Below, piece by piece: positions 9,708 through 22,086 of a stretch of 64,000 nt of DNA (position 1 is its first letter; the number at the start of each line of letters is the position of its first letter). Origin of the DNA: Acanthosoma haemorrhoidale. Its lineage: Eukaryota > Arthropoda > Insecta > Hemiptera > Acanthosomatidae. Where the stretch lies: assembly GCA_930367205.1 (NCBI GenBank), contig OV884013.1, positions 122,489,827-122,553,826 of the forward strand, read 5' to 3'. The position numbers and the translations under genes were made by a program. The notes beneath the pieces were generated by a model. It was not told the DNA's origin and did no database searches. It was given only the letters and a program-made list of their open reading frames with translations.

Positions 9708-10104
9708 GTAAGTGTTATGGGGTTTAACCTTTTCCACAATAGCAAATCTCAAAATGTAATCACTTCATTGAGCTAATAGGATTCATTTGTAAATATTATT
9801 TCATTGATAAAGTCATTCGATCCTTTATGTCCAGCTAAAAGTCTACTGACAGACTCAACTCTCTTTTTTCATAAAACTAATGAAGGATTGAGTGTAGTTT
9901 CACGTCTTTTCAGACCAAGCGTAAATACGTTAATGTCTACAAAAAAAACTATTACTAACCTACATTACATCCGGTTTTTTTCCCTTAACCCCTTGAATTT
10001 ATTAACTTTTTTACAATTTTCTCCTCTTTCTGCGATGCGTTGATGCATTCGAAGGAGGGTAGGATTACAATTTACAATATCAGTTTGACGTTAAAATTAA
10101 CAAT
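9708..10104 (+). other. Start of intron 2
   Basis: Donor GTAAGT and AT-rich intron sequence. No other feature recognised. Confidence 0.5.
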
Positions 10105-10345
10105 GCAATAAATACTAGGTGATGGGGCTCACCTTCTGTTTACAATTTGGGAGAAAACTTACAAAATAAAACCTACAACTAGAACCTAAGACTAAAGCGT
10201 TCCTTCCGCGACAGCGTCCTGTCATCCCTCGATGGGGGAACGGAGCGGGGGTTATCGTGTTAAACACCGGGTTTTTCAAATATTGTAGGGGGTCGAAAAA
10301 TTTTATATGTCTACCTTGGATGAATTCATCCACTGTTGCTCCGCT
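10105..10345 (-). mobile_element. LINE family C-related 3' fragment C1
   Basis: The minus strand encodes the jockey-type tail FIQGRHIKFFDPLQYLKNP, then NTITPAPFPHRG. This is followed by the short palindromic 3' UTR signature GGTGAGCCCCATCACC, shared with C2, C4, C5 and C6. It is 5'-truncated and diverged from the other C copies. Confidence 0.7.
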
Positions 10346-12177
10346 GCTCGAATGAAGTATATTTTGAGACGATACAAATGATTTTCCACGAGTTACTCAC
10401 AAATTATTTGTTCGTTATATACGAGCGTATTTTCTAGCAGGAAATAATGATAAATTTGACTAGTTAAACTATGAAAATTCGCTAGACGAACTTCCTATAT
10501 AGAAATTAATATAATAAAAGTAAATGATTGTGTATAGCTGAAATAGTTGTAACATGTGAAATTATAAAATGTAAAGGTATAAGTATGTAGCTGTTACTTG
10601 TACATAGAATGTGCTTGCAACTTTACAAAACCGTGAGATGAAAGCATTAGTGTTACATGATCGGAGCGGTGAGGTTATGCTGTACGAATGCCAAAGCCTT
10701 GCGCAATCGACGGCGCCGCATACATGCATAGCATTAGCGCCTGTATTTGCACGTTCGATCACACCTCCTTCTCTTGCTGATTGTTCGCGGTCTGTCAGGA
10801 ACGTCTCGGAAGTGTCTGCAAATTAGTCGGAGGGACCACGACGATGGTACTGCTAGGATATGTCGCGGCTCACTTCCTCCGACCTCTGTCCATCCTGTTG
10901 GGAAATTCTGCTAAAAAGAAGAAAAATTTGTGTTTCTATGAAAAACACATGAATCAAACACAAAACCCAATGTTAAAAATTAACAAATTAGTAGATTAGA
11001 CTAGCAACACATACACAATCTAATGGTGAAAAAATACTAACTATATGTAATAGTAAATAGGAACATAGACTGGTCATGTAAATATAATAAATTTACTTAT
11101 TATAAGTTTTTAACATCACCACTGCTGGATTATCCCCCCAACAATTTAAAGCAACCAAAATTTATACACACCAATTACCAACTAAATTGATTTTTTGAAA
11201 ATATGGAATTAAATATACATTATGGAATAATATTGCAAGTTGTTTGAGTTCAAGCGAACGAAAAAAAAACTGTTGAGTATTTTTGATTACTGTATTTCAT
11301 TTGTATTATTTTTTTTTTTTTTGTTTGTTATTTTCCCAGTAACTTTACTTTCAATTGATCTGTAAAAAGTCCTTAAACACACAAAAAATGAGTTGTTTAA
11401 TTTTTTGTACTAGATATTTGGTTTAATATTTTCTTTTTTATTTACTTTATTCAGCTGTTTCTTTTTTACGATCTTTTTATTGTTTATTTATCTTAAATTC
11501 GTTAATTTCGATGCTTTCTTTCAATTTAATATTGTGAAATTTATGATTACATTTATGATCAGTTTATATATATATTTTATGATTACAAATCTTTACTATT
11601 ATAATAAATATTTTATGCCAAAAAAAGTATTATTAACAACATTGACTCCAAGTTATATGAAAAGTTTTACATATTTTCTCATATAAATTTTAGCATCGAA
11701 AATATATATATATAGGATTTTGAGCAGCACAACTAGAAATGCTAATATAACTTAGGAGATCCTGCACAGAACGTTTTACAAAGTAAATTGATTCAGTTGT
11801 GATAAATTACCAATAATTATCGTAAGATATACCTTAAGCTCTAATCCTACTTACCATTATTGTTGCTCATATTCCCTGTTTACTTACATGGATGCGGTTA
11901 TTTATGACCTTGTGTACATAATGTAATGCACCTTACCTTGCAGGTAGTGCAGTAAATCAACCGATAGGGAAACCAGTCGTGTATTTCTTGTCAATGTGCT
12001 TTAGGAACATCAATTTACTTAATGCAATTGAATAATGAACTATTCTACACCTCTGCAAGTACACAAATGGTCTGAGAAAGCTTTATTCTTCTGATTTAGT
12101 AACGAGTACGCAGATCTCTTTATTGTGAACAGATCAGTACTTAAATTAAAAGTCCCTTTAAAGTCAGATTTAAAACA
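10346..12177 (+). other. AT-rich intron sequence without recognised genes
   Basis: Very AT-rich, with short poly(T) and (TA) runs. A GC-richer stretch at 10630-10870 has no homology I can name. No supported gene. Confidence 0.5.
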
Positions 12178-12771
12178 TAATTTATTGTGCTAAAATTACA
12201 ATCTGCCTTGCTAGGCAATAAGTAATTAAGATATACTATCATTCATACCATATTTACATTTGATCATTCACTCGCTCATTCATTCAGGGCATGATTGGAG
12301 AAACTGGCCATTGCCAGGACTCCCACTGTCACTTGATTATAGCAGGTCACGAGGCCACTGCCGTTTCAGTCTCCGAGGAGGATTATAGGGATGAGTGGGG
12401 TAGTGCAATGACTGTGCTACAGGATTAGGGTGGTTGGAAAGGCTACTGTGGAATTTCATAAACTTGGAAGGGATGAGTTCTAGAATGTAGGGTATATTAA
12501 GGTCGTTATGAAGGGTTTTGTTGCTGACATAATAAGGGGCATTTACTATTGTTCTCAGGACTTTTGATTGAAAGGATTGGATACGCTTGATGTTCGACTT
12601 TTTTGCTGTCCCCCATAGCTCTATTCCGTATGCCCAGATTGGTTTAAGTATAACTTTGTAGATTAGTAGTTTATTTTCTATTGAGAGATGGGATGCCCTT
12701 TGAAGTAGTCTGTATAGTTGTCCAAAGCGTCTGTTTAGTTCTTGTCTTTTTATTCTCGTATGTGGGTTCAT
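12178..12771 (-). mobile_element. LINE family B fragment B3, 3' half
   Basis: A 5'-truncated jockey-type LINE on the minus strand. The frame 12337-12771 (144 residues) runs NPHTRIKRQELNRRFGQL, LLIYKVILKPIWAYGIELWG and KRIQSFQSKVLRTIVNAPYY, to a stop after RRLKRQWPRDLL. The 3' UTR ends near 12178 (TTATTGTGCTAAAATTAC). This is the least damaged B copy. A segment in the opposite orientation adjoins its 5' end. Confidence 0.82.
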
Positions 12772-13065
12772 TGGTCCACTATCTCTCCTGACACAGCCAC
12801 CTATTGGCCATCTGATCCCAACCGAAATCCTGATCTCCTTGACTTCTTTTTCTACAATAGTTTAGGAACACTAAACTATTCACTCACACGCCTCGATGAC
12901 CTCTCCTCTGATCATAGTCCTTTATTATTAACCATTTCCCTAAGACCAATTCACAAACTTCCTCCTCCTTCATTTATTAGGGGCCCAGTTGACTTTAAAG
13001 TCAAGCTAAGGACTTCTGTCTGTAATGTAGTGCACCAACATTCTAGTAATTTTGTTTTCCCTTAA
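12772..13065 (+). pseudogene. Inverted LINE endonuclease segment next to B3
   Basis: The + strand frame encodes TYWPSDPNRNPDLLDFFFYN, then a conserved LDDLSSDHSPLLLTI. These are the end of the APE-type endonuclease domain of a jockey-clade ORF2, with the catalytic SDH motif. It lies at the 5' end of B3 in the opposite orientation, the layout expected of twin-primed LINE insertions. That it comes from the same family B element is inferred. Confidence 0.7.
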
Positions 13066-14139
13066 CCAAACCCAAAATTGTTGAACGTTCATACGATTTT
13101 TTTTTTAATTATTACTCACTGGAGCTCCACCATACATTTCATATCGTTTTATTTAGCTCTTTCTCATCAAGATAGGGGACAATCATATTTCTAATTATAG
13201 ATTAATAGTTTAGTTTGGCCTTTCAATGGGTATTGATAACTTTTATATAATTTACCAACTCGGTTTTAAGAGAAAATATAAAAAAAAAATTTCGTATTGC
13301 GATGTGGCACGTATTAAATAAAAGAAAATTTTACTGAGGTACCCACAGATAATAATTTTTTTTCATTTGTAAACAGATTTGTAAACAGACTCCAGCAAGA
13401 ATCCACCTTAATCTAGAATTACTTTACGTGCAAATATGTTTCATACCCTAGATTAACAAAATGAATTCCAAATAAGTATACAATTTTAAGAGGTGTCTAT
13501 TTAGAGATAAAAATATTTCAAAACTCCAGTTTTATTTTCTGTGGTGTATACTTTCGGCAGTCAAGTATATATAATATACTTGGCTCAGCTGATTCCAATG
13601 ACCCAACGATGTGCTGTTCATTATTCTTCCAAAAAATATCCATTGTCTACCCAAAAATGTATGGACTCTGCACTTTTCTAGATATTATCGATATCGATAT
13701 CGCGATCTCATATAGTCACGTTATGTCTAAATAAGTTTTGGTCTACGAGCATCAATAATGGCCCATTCTGTAGACTCAATAATAAAAACGTGCTCATTCC
13801 AATAGCCCACTCAGTTCCCTTCCAGAATATATAAGACCTGGACAATAAGGTGATTCCTATTCCGATTGTCGACCAGTGGCACAATGAAAAGAATCAGCTG
13901 ATACCGAAAACGGACCGCTCCAAGATGGAGTGAATCCGCCACAGGCAGTATTGACCAAACTAGGAGGCCTTCCATGGCCTCTTCACACACTCGTGCCGCA
14001 GAAGACATTTATCCTGTTTATAGAGGAGACATAACCATTCACGACTCCGGCACACGACGTTTATGGCAAGTTGACTGCAGTTGAACAGCGATAATTTCAC
14101 CCCCATTTACCACTAGGCGAGTTATAAAGTAATGATCAT
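13066..14139 (+). other. Intron sequence without recognised genes
   Basis: AT-rich. A minus-strand frame of 65 residues at 13811-14008 lies in a GC-richer patch but matches nothing I know. The stretch 13430-13490 resembles 26690-26750, so it may belong to an unnamed repeat. Confidence 0.4.
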
Positions 14140-14540
14140 TAATTATTGTACGAGGGGGTCTAATTGACCTAGCTCTGGTGGTGGAGAGACAGTTGAGTGG
14201 TCCAGGACGATTGCTTGGGGACGGGTCTTACTACTCAGCTGACTCCATTCTGAGAGGTGTGTGCCACGACAGAGCCCAGGACAAGAGGTACAGGCTAGGT
14301 TCGTATGATTACGTGGTCTTGTGTGACCACGAGTTTACACTCGATGTCTGAGGGTGGTCGAAAACCGTCCAGATCCGAAGTGTGAAGAGGAAAGAGGCGG
14401 ACTGTACCGCTGGGGGAACCACTACTTGGATAATTTGTAGGGCCCCAGAGGTCGTCTGCTTAGAAGAGGCCCTTTCCAAGGATGGGTTAGTTTAGTGGGG
14501 CAAAGCCAAGGAACTCGGGCTGATAGTTCTTATAGTAGCA
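14140..14540 (+). repeat. GC-richer repeat family D, copy D1
   Basis: Shares with D3 and D4 the blocks CTGAGGGTGG(T)CGAAAACCG and GTAGGGCCCCAG in the same order. It starts near TGTACGAGGGGG. No coding frame is open. Possibly an LTR or a non-autonomous element; class unknown. Confidence 0.55.
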
Positions 14541-15859
14541 ACATTCTTTTAAGAAGTAGAAACAAGTCTTAAAGTTACATATTTGGCTAAGCACTTGCAA
14601 CTTCGATAAAAAATAAATGCGAAAATCATTGGAGGGTCACTAATTTTACGGACTTCAGCGACCCACTAGTTTATTATAGTATTTAATACCAAATACTATC
14701 ACACTATTTCATTTAAATCGACTAATAAATCTGAATAATGGCTATTTTACAGTCGAAAGTGCTTTGCCATATATAAATAAATTTGTGGAGAACCAAGACT
14801 TTTAAATACTGTATTTACTGTATATTACTTTTTATTTTTGTTTCAATTATGTTCTAGTTTTTAAACAGTGCTAAGAATGAAATAAATTATTTATGCCTTG
14901 GTTATTGCTGAGTATATGTAATAAATTTAACCTAATAATTTTTAAACAATGATTGAGTTCCGGAAAATGACGACTCCTGTCATCATTGAAATTCGATCAT
15001 TCATAAATGATTAATAGATGTAGCTTTTAGTGTCATATAATAAAAACTTGTATTCTACAATCTACAATCTCTCTGGCAAGGGATGGGAAGAGTATTAATG
15101 TTATATAGTCTAAATTATCTATTAATATCTCTAGTCATGTCTTACACAAGACAAGCTCAGCCATTTTTATGACTCAATTTACATAAGACTTTTTTCCCTT
15201 TATTTCAACATCTCACACCGGAAACTTTCACTTCTATCCCTTTCTCATGACTACACACTTCCGTTCACTTATATATTTTTATTATTATTATTACAATATA
15301 ATATGTTCATTATATTGATTTATTTAATATCAATGAGTTCATGGAAGAAGGGAGCCGTTCCACTATACAAAATGTTTGGAAGAATGAAAAAAACTACATC
15401 CTTTAATTAGGTTTTAATAAAGGTTAAAAAAATCACATCAGGCTTTCTGTTTTTTTATTCAATTACCTGTAGTCGTCAAATTTTGATCAATTTTCAAAAT
15501 GTGTGCTCTTATGTCCTTGTTCCATGGACGTGTTGAAGAAGCCGAATATGAAGGTAGTAAGATCATAGAAAGCTGAGCTCTTTGCGCAAATGTTTTATTT
15601 TACACCAAAAAAAATAGAAAATAATATAATTAAAACCGTAATGCTGGTATGTTGATTCTCTAAATGCGTCACTCCCTGTAACTTCATAATCTTCACTCCC
15701 AATGGCCAAGAACTCAGCTCTAGGAAAAATGTCTTATGTTTTTCTGTCGTGTATTCTTTTTTTGTATTCAAACGGTCTATCGTATTTTTTCATCCAGCTC
15801 CATCCCAGAAGGAGGAGATTACAGGCTGTCGGAAAAGGCAGTGAACAATTGTCGTAGGT
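14541..15859 (+). other. Intron sequence without recognised genes
   Basis: AT-rich sequence. Nothing recognised. Confidence 0.4.
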
Positions 15860-16740
15860 CAACAATTGTCGGGAAAGGCGTCACTAGGGGAGTGCCTGAT
15901 CACTCTAGCCCTGGTGACAAGTGCGGATTGTTGTAGTTAATAACATGGACCATGTTCCATGTAGGCGTTAATATCTGACTCCATTTATTGATAGGGGTGT
16001 GTCCCGACAAGACACTGTGTTCAGGATGAGGTTCAGAGGTTCATAAAGAATAAGACCAGTTTTCAGAGTTCGAGCGAGAGATCGGCAGCGTAATAGGTAC
16101 AAGTCGTCAGAGGTCTGCTAGAGGCTGTGAGGCAAAGTGCCGTCGTAGTGGCATAGGGAGAGGAGACTAGCGGAAGACTGAGTGGGCTTACTCCCAGGGG
16201 CCCGGGACCCTGGGCATATCGCGACTTTCGAGATGCAGAGACTAGAAAAGAGTGAAGAGTGAGCCTTCCAGGGCCAGGTGGCCCTGGTGTAAGTGACAAG
16301 TCGTGCGGCTATGGAGACTAAGAAAAAACAGAGTGTTCTTCAGGGCGGAACTTACTGATATAAATATTGTACCCCCCTCCCTCGTGGAAGGCGGAGTCTG
16401 TCTGCAGGTGGTCTGTTTTATTATCCCGTTGGTCCAAAAGGGTGTGCTTTATGATGTCCCGCCTCCCGAGTTACGTGACTAAGCTGTTCCTAGCATGATT
16501 TTATGACCCCGGGAACGTGACTGAAGGTCTATTCTAAGGGGCGGTGTGACCTACCCTAGGTTTTATTGCCGTACCCTCGATCCTCTGTTACTTGTTTTTA
16601 TCTCTGCCGACCTCTCTATGATTTATTACCAGAAGTTACAGAGATTTGCATTTCTATTATTATACATTATGAACCAGAGTGTAGGGTAATTTACATATAT
16701 TTAGCTCTTCGCTACACAGGCTGATCACCTTTTAATATGC
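15860..16740 (+). repeat. Repeat family D, copy D2
   Basis: Begins near TGTCGGGAAAGGCGTCAC with an imperfect palindrome (GTCACTAGGGG ... CCCTGGTGAC, 15876-15921). It ends with GTAGGGTAATTTAC and AGGCTGATCACCT. The same start and end motifs, about 0.9 kb apart, occur in D4. The TG start and constant length suggest a solo LTR, but no duplication was found. Confidence 0.5.
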
Positions 16741-17295
16741 CTGTTTTATAATACATTTTATTTAATGGAATAGGTGTATTCCACCTTCTTATTGAAAAAT
16801 ATATCATTAAAGCGATTTAAAGACAATTGTACTGAACTCTCAATCAGAAAAAGATATTTCAAGACGCTTTCTCAATCGTAAACATGACTATCGTACATGG
16901 GTTTATGTAATTCTAAATTGTACTTTTAGAAGGAAATTAAAAAAATCATCCGCTATAACTTTGATTACAATAGAATTAGATGATATTCAAGAATGTAGGA
17001 CATAACCATCATTGGCAATCATGGAAATGCAATTACGCAATTATCAATTTTAATTTTATGGTATTTGGCACAATACTAGTTTTTCAGTTAAAGGTCGGGA
17101 TTTTAGTACATGTGGCACTGTCTCACTGACACACTACACTGCTGGACACTGCTTTCTGTTCGTCAGTTAATTTACAGCTTATATCGGTTACAGCGACAAG
17201 GGTATATTGTTGGAAACGTAACAACAATGATTTGAATCAGGGTGACTATAATAGTGAGATTAAATGGAATTTCGGATAGTCTACCTAACAATTTC
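16741..17295 (+). other. Intron sequence without recognised genes
   Basis: AT-rich sequence up to the poly(T) of LINE fragment C2. Nothing recognised. Confidence 0.4.
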
Positions 17296-17461
17296 TTTTT
17301 TTTTTTCTTTCATAGCCCCTTTAAATTTACAGATAATTATAGATCCTCAGGCGAATCTATTTACAAATTATTGTTGTATTTCCTGCAGCATTGCTACATC
17401 ATATACAGGTTTTGTTATTTTATAAAAATTATATAATGAATAAACAAGTATAATGATATAC
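17296..17461 (-). mobile_element. LINE family C copy C2, distal 3' UTR (split by the gypsy element)
   Basis: The poly(A) tail (T-run near 17298-17311) and the 3' UTR read antisense from CATAGCCCC. It continues at 25691 beyond the gypsy insertion. The uninterrupted arrangement is seen in C4 (47470) and, inverted, in C5 and C6. The last four bases, ATAC (17458-17461), are the gypsy target duplication. Confidence 0.8.
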
Positions 17462-18152
17462 TGTTACGATTTTTTTATATTTAAATAAATTTTTTATTTT
17501 AAGTTTATATTTTTTTTTATATTAAAATTTTTTATTACATTCCAGGGTTCTGTTAATTTATTAGGACAATTCTGGTAACAGGAATAATTTTATTAAAACA
17601 CATTTTATTAACAATTCAATACTCAACCCAATTTAACAACTCATTATTACCCATTTATGATATTATGCTATACTGATGATGACAATATTTCCTCTATAAG
17701 TTATACCAATAATGAAAAACCAAATTGAAATTTATATTTATCCATGAACATATTACTAATAATTATACAAAATCAAAATTACGCAGATCATCAATATTAC
17801 ACCGGTATTCATACCAAAATTAAAATTATACAGATTACAACATTATACTGGCCAGTTTCGCTGTGTATTTTTGGATGTGGCTTCCGCCCTCTTCATCGTC
17901 CCCGCTCTATGCTTAGCGTGTTTTCTTACGTGGGAGCCGGCCTCATCATATCCGTAGGTTCCCGCGCCAGTGTTCCTGCTGTGCCTCCTGTGCTGGTTGC
18001 GGACTGAAAAGAGAGAGCGAGAGCGTCCCAAACTCCGCCTTTTATACGCCCTCCGCTGCCTTCTGGATATTCTTTAATGGCATTGGCCATTCAGTCTATT
18101 CGTATATTTTTTTTTTTAAACACCAAAAAACACAGTACTAAATATCACAACA
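17462..18152 (-). repeat. Gypsy 3' LTR (691 bp)
   Basis: Same length as the copy at 24996-25686. One difference seen: TTTTCTTACG here against TTTTCCTACG there. It begins TGTTACG and ends CACAACA on the + strand, the TG...CA ends usual for LTRs. Confidence 0.93.
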
Positions 18153-18397
18153 TTCGGGTCCGCTCTGATTTAAAAAATTTTTTGAGTTTGTCTAAAAAAA
18201 TTTTTGTTACAATTCACTATTGACTTTATCATCACCTTTTTCAAACATTCGAACAATTTGGATTTTCCTATAACTAAATTACAACATCAAAAGCATGTTA
18301 CCAAAATTTTACATATTTATAATGTAATTACACAATACAATATTTCAACTTAACCAAATTCAAATTTCAAAATTTCACACAGCCCATAACTTCCACC

Positions 18398-19005
18398 AAC
18401 TTGATTTTACAAATAAACATACCAACACTTAAACATAAGAACAAAATTCAAATTCATAGTTTTTACATTTGCCCGATTGCTATTATTTTACAATAGGTTT
18501 TCAATTAATCATAATTTTCAAAATTTTAGATAGATCTTAACATTTTTTTTAAAAAAATTTCATTGTACAAAATAAACACACTAACATTTAAATACAAGAA
18601 TAAAATTCAATTTCATAGTTTTTACATTTGCCCGATTGCTATTATTTTACAATAGGTTTTCAATTAATCATAATTTTCAAAATTTTAGATAGATCTTAAC
18701 ATTTTTTTAAAAAATTTCATTGTACAAAATAAACACACTAACATTTAAATACAAGAATAAAATTCAATTTCATAGTTTTTACATTTGCCTGATTGCCATT
18801 ATTTTATAATAGGTTTTTTAATTAATCATAATTTTCTAAATTCTAGATAGATCTTAACATTTTTTTTTTTTTTTAATTTCATTGTACAAAATAAACACAC
18901 TAACATTTAAATACAAGAATAAAATTCAATTTCATAGTTTTTACATTTGCCTGATTGCCATTATTTTATAATAGGTTTTTTAATTAATCATAATTTTCTA
19001 CTGTT
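18398..19005 (-). repeat. Four tandem units of about 160 bp in the gypsy 3' region
   Basis: Four diverged tandem copies spaced 157-162 bp, each containing CATAGTTTTTACATTTGC and (C/T)GATTGC near 18480, 18639, 18796 and 18958. They lie between the pol stop and the 3' LTR. The two distal units share a T for C change and a longer T-run. Confidence 0.85.
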
Positions 19006-19060
19006 TTTAAAGATCAAATTTTGTATGTCATTCGATTATAAATTTTTTTTTTTTTTATTA

Positions 19061-19129
<69 letters not shown>

Positions 19130-19875
19130 TTATTTATTTTTTTTTTTTTTTTATATTTTTTTTTTTAAAACTAGGCGATCTTTTTATTTTTCTCAGAGCA
19201 AATCCTTCATAAGGAAAATTTACACTATAAGTACACTTGCGTGATACGATAATACGTAAAGTAAATCAATACTTTTATACGTTATTATATATCATATTAT
19301 ATTATACATATCATATTACATTCACAAAAACAAAGCTATAATAGCTTAAATTCAAAACAACGAGCTCATAGGCTAATACTAACATAGGTAAACAATTAAT
19401 TCCTTTGAACAATAGGAAATCGATATCGTATACGCAAAAACAATACTTATAATTTTTTTTTTTTTTTTTTTTTAATTTATGCAAATAATGACACTAGACA
19501 TAATCAAATTCATCGAATCGAAATAAAATACAATACAAAACAGAGAATTGTTGATTTGAAACAACAATACATCATATTCTTTTGTTCAAACAAATAACAT
19601 ATTAGATTAATGCTTACTTTCATGACTTGTAGTCCTATATTTTATTCATAATAATAAAAGCTTTCGAATGGCAAATCTCCAATACACCTATATAATATTC
19701 AAATCAAGGGAACACATATCGATTATAATCTTAACATTGAAGAATAATAAAATTAATCCAAAAATTCACTTTATAATTATTATTTTAAACATTTTGAAAT
19801 CAATTTTACTTTTTTTAACATTCAAACAGTTTGGATTTTCTTATAGGTACATTACAATATCAAAATGTGTGTCAT
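19006..19875 (-). other. Gypsy non-coding region downstream of pol
   Basis: Contains a T-rich run at about 19060-19166 and AT-rich sequence. An env gene could sit here in errantiviruses, but no such frame is open. Confidence 0.6.
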
Positions 19876-22086
19876 TTAGAATGTTACATGTGCTTGTTCT
19901 TGGTCATTTTCACAATACGGCTTTAATAATGTGGCATGGAACATTCCACGAATATTTTCTTTATCGTCTGCTATTACAAAAGTGAATTCACCCACTTGGT
20001 TAACTATTCTATAAGGCCCTTCAAATATAGGTAAGAGTTTTGCATTTTTTATACCTGCTTTTGGTATGCGTAAAGCTCTAACAAGGACTTTATCTTGCAA
20101 TCTAAATTTGGTAAAATTTTTATTTCTATTATTTTTGCTTTTATTTATATTTCCTATTTTATTGAGTTTTTCGTATATGAATTTATCTATTTCTTCTGGG
20201 GCACTGAATTTTGATTTATTTGGATTGTCTCCAATGTACACTGACCAGAAACGTAAAGGTTCTAATTTAAAAAAAGCCTGAATTGGTGTAACATTTGTGG
20301 TCGTATGGTAAAGACTATTTAAGGTAGATTCTATTTTTTCAATTTGACTTAACCATTCTTTATGATTATTATTTATGAGAAGTCTCAGATATTTTAAAAT
20401 ATCTTGATTAACTCGTTCTGAAATATTTCCCTGTGGATGTCTTATTGAGGTAAGGATTCTTATTACTTTATTTTTTATTAAAAATTTTTCCCATTTGTCT
20501 GATGTAAAACAAGTGGCGTTATCACTCAAACATTTTTGTGGTATACCCATTTCCTGAAAAAATTTATTTAATGATAATATGGCACACGTTAAATTTGCTC
20601 TTCTTGTTGGATAGATTTTGATATATTTAGTAAAATTGTCAATAGCTATTAGTAAATATTTATAATTTTTATTATTAATAAAAGGACCCAAATAATCTAT
20701 AGATATAATTTCTAGCTTCTTTTTAGGGATTATCGGCTGATACGGTACTATTGATTTAACGGATGATTTATTTATCTGACAGTTATGGCAGGTTTTTAAT
20801 GTTTTACTTAGTAGCTTTCTTAAATTGACACAATAAAATCTTTCTTTAATTATTTTTAAACATTTGCTTATACCTGCATGACAAAATTTTTTATGCACTA
20901 TATTTATTAGACCTGTCATATCACTTTTTGTTAATTCAATATAGAATTTATTTTTTAATTTTTTATGTATCATGCCATTGATTATTTTATAATTTTCTTT
21001 ATTTTTTTCAAAATTTCCTTTTATTTTTACGTCATTTTGTTGATTATTTGCTATGTTTTTGAAGAATTCTTCTTCTTGTAATTCATTTAATTTAAATTCA
21101 TTTCCTAATCGCTGCGGATTCTCTATTGGATTTCTACTTATGAAATCAGCAATTTTGTTTTGTTTTCCTTGAATGTGAATATAATCAATATTTAAAGGTC
21201 CTAAATAATTAATCCATCTGATCAAACGACTGGGTGGATTTTTACAGCTATGCAGAAATGTAATTGCACTATTATCCGTTTTCACTACAATCTTGTACCC
21301 TGCTATTAAATTATAAAATTTTTGTATCGCGTGTATAATACCTAAAAGTTCCTTTTCAGTTGAATAATAATTTAGTTCAGAATTTTTAAAAGTTTTACTA
21401 CAAAAGGATATAATTTTCTTTTTATTATTTTTATCTAATTGATATAGAATAGCGCCTGAAGCAAAATCTGAACTATCTGACTCTATGTAAAAAACTTTTT
21501 TAAAATAAGGGTAATTTAACAGGATATCATCACTCAATTTTTGTTTAATTTCGTTGAATGCTACTTGTTGTTCATTTGTCCATTTGAATTTTGAATTAAT
21601 TGCAGTTAATTTATATAGTGGTCTACTAATATCGGCATAGTTGCTACAGAATTTATTATAAAAATTGATATAACCTAGAAAGCTTTGCAATTCTTTCATA
21701 TTGTTTGGTTCTCTAAATTGTTTTATGACATTTACTTTTTCAGGATCTTTTTTAATACCGTCCGATGTTAACAGGTAACCTAGAAATGGAACACTATTTT
21801 TGAAAAATTTAGATTTTTTTAAATTTATTTTTACACCGTTGTTTTGGAAAATTTTGAATAGATCAGTTAAAACACTTAAAAACTTTTCATATGTGTCTGC
21901 ATGTATGAGGACGTCGTCTACATATACTTTAATGTTATTCAGTAAGGTTGTTGGTATTATACTCTTTAATGCTTTTATCAATGCAGCTAAACTGACTGAT
22001 AATCCGAAAGGGATTCTTTTAAAATGAAAAGTTTCGTTCAAAAATTGAAATCCTGTAAATTCTCTACTATTTTCATCCAATTTCAC
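19876..22086 (-). CDS. Gypsy pol, second part: reverse transcriptase, RNase H, integrase
   Basis: 736 residues. The reverse transcriptase part shows FKRIPFGLS and the catalytic YVDD near residue 55. RNase H has YYSTEKELLGIIHAIQ and KTDNSAITF. Integrase begins with an HHCC zinc finger (H-x4-H, later CHNC), then the DDE core: ISIDYLGPF, SDNATCF and the final Glu in RHPQGNISERVNQ. A C-terminal domain with FEGPYRI follows, ending in HATLLKPY. These order the element as Ty3/gypsy (RT-RH-IN). The first Met is not a natural start: the frame continues from 22073-23068 across a one-base frameshift near 22085. Confidence 0.92.
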   Translation of the reverse strand: MKLDENSREFTGFQFLNETFHFKRIPFGLSVSLAALIKALKSIIPTTLLNNIKVYVDDVLIHADTYEKFLSVLTDLFKIFQNNGVKINLKKSKFFKNSVPFLGYLLTSDGIKKDPEKVNVIKQFREPNNMKELQSFLGYINFYNKFCSNYADISRPLYKLTAINSKFKWTNEQQVAFNEIKQKLSDDILLNYPYFKKVFYIESDSSDFASGAILYQLDKNNKKKIISFCSKTFKNSELNYYSTEKELLGIIHAIQKFYNLIAGYKIVVKTDNSAITFLHSCKNPPSRLIRWINYLGPLNIDYIHIQGKQNKIADFISRNPIENPQRLGNEFKLNELQEEEFFKNIANNQQNDVKIKGNFEKNKENYKIINGMIHKKLKNKFYIELTKSDMTGLINIVHKKFCHAGISKCLKIIKERFYCVNLRKLLSKTLKTCHNCQINKSSVKSIVPYQPIIPKKKLEIISIDYLGPFINNKNYKYLLIAIDNFTKYIKIYPTRRANLTCAILSLNKFFQEMGIPQKCLSDNATCFTSDKWEKFLIKNKVIRILTSIRHPQGNISERVNQDILKYLRLLINNNHKEWLSQIEKIESTLNSLYHTTTNVTPIQAFFKLEPLRFWSVYIGDNPNKSKFSAPEEIDKFIYEKLNKIGNINKSKNNRNKNFTKFRLQDKVLVRALRIPKAGIKNAKLLPIFEGPYRIVNQVGEFTFVIADDKENIRGMFHATLLKPYCENDQEQAHVTF

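Noticed and set aside
13811..14008. Minus-strand frame of 65 residues in a GC-richer patch
   Set aside because: No motif, splice signal or homology recognised.
18947..19168. Phe-rich frame of 73 residues
   Set aside because: It is a translation of the T-run in the gypsy non-coding tail.
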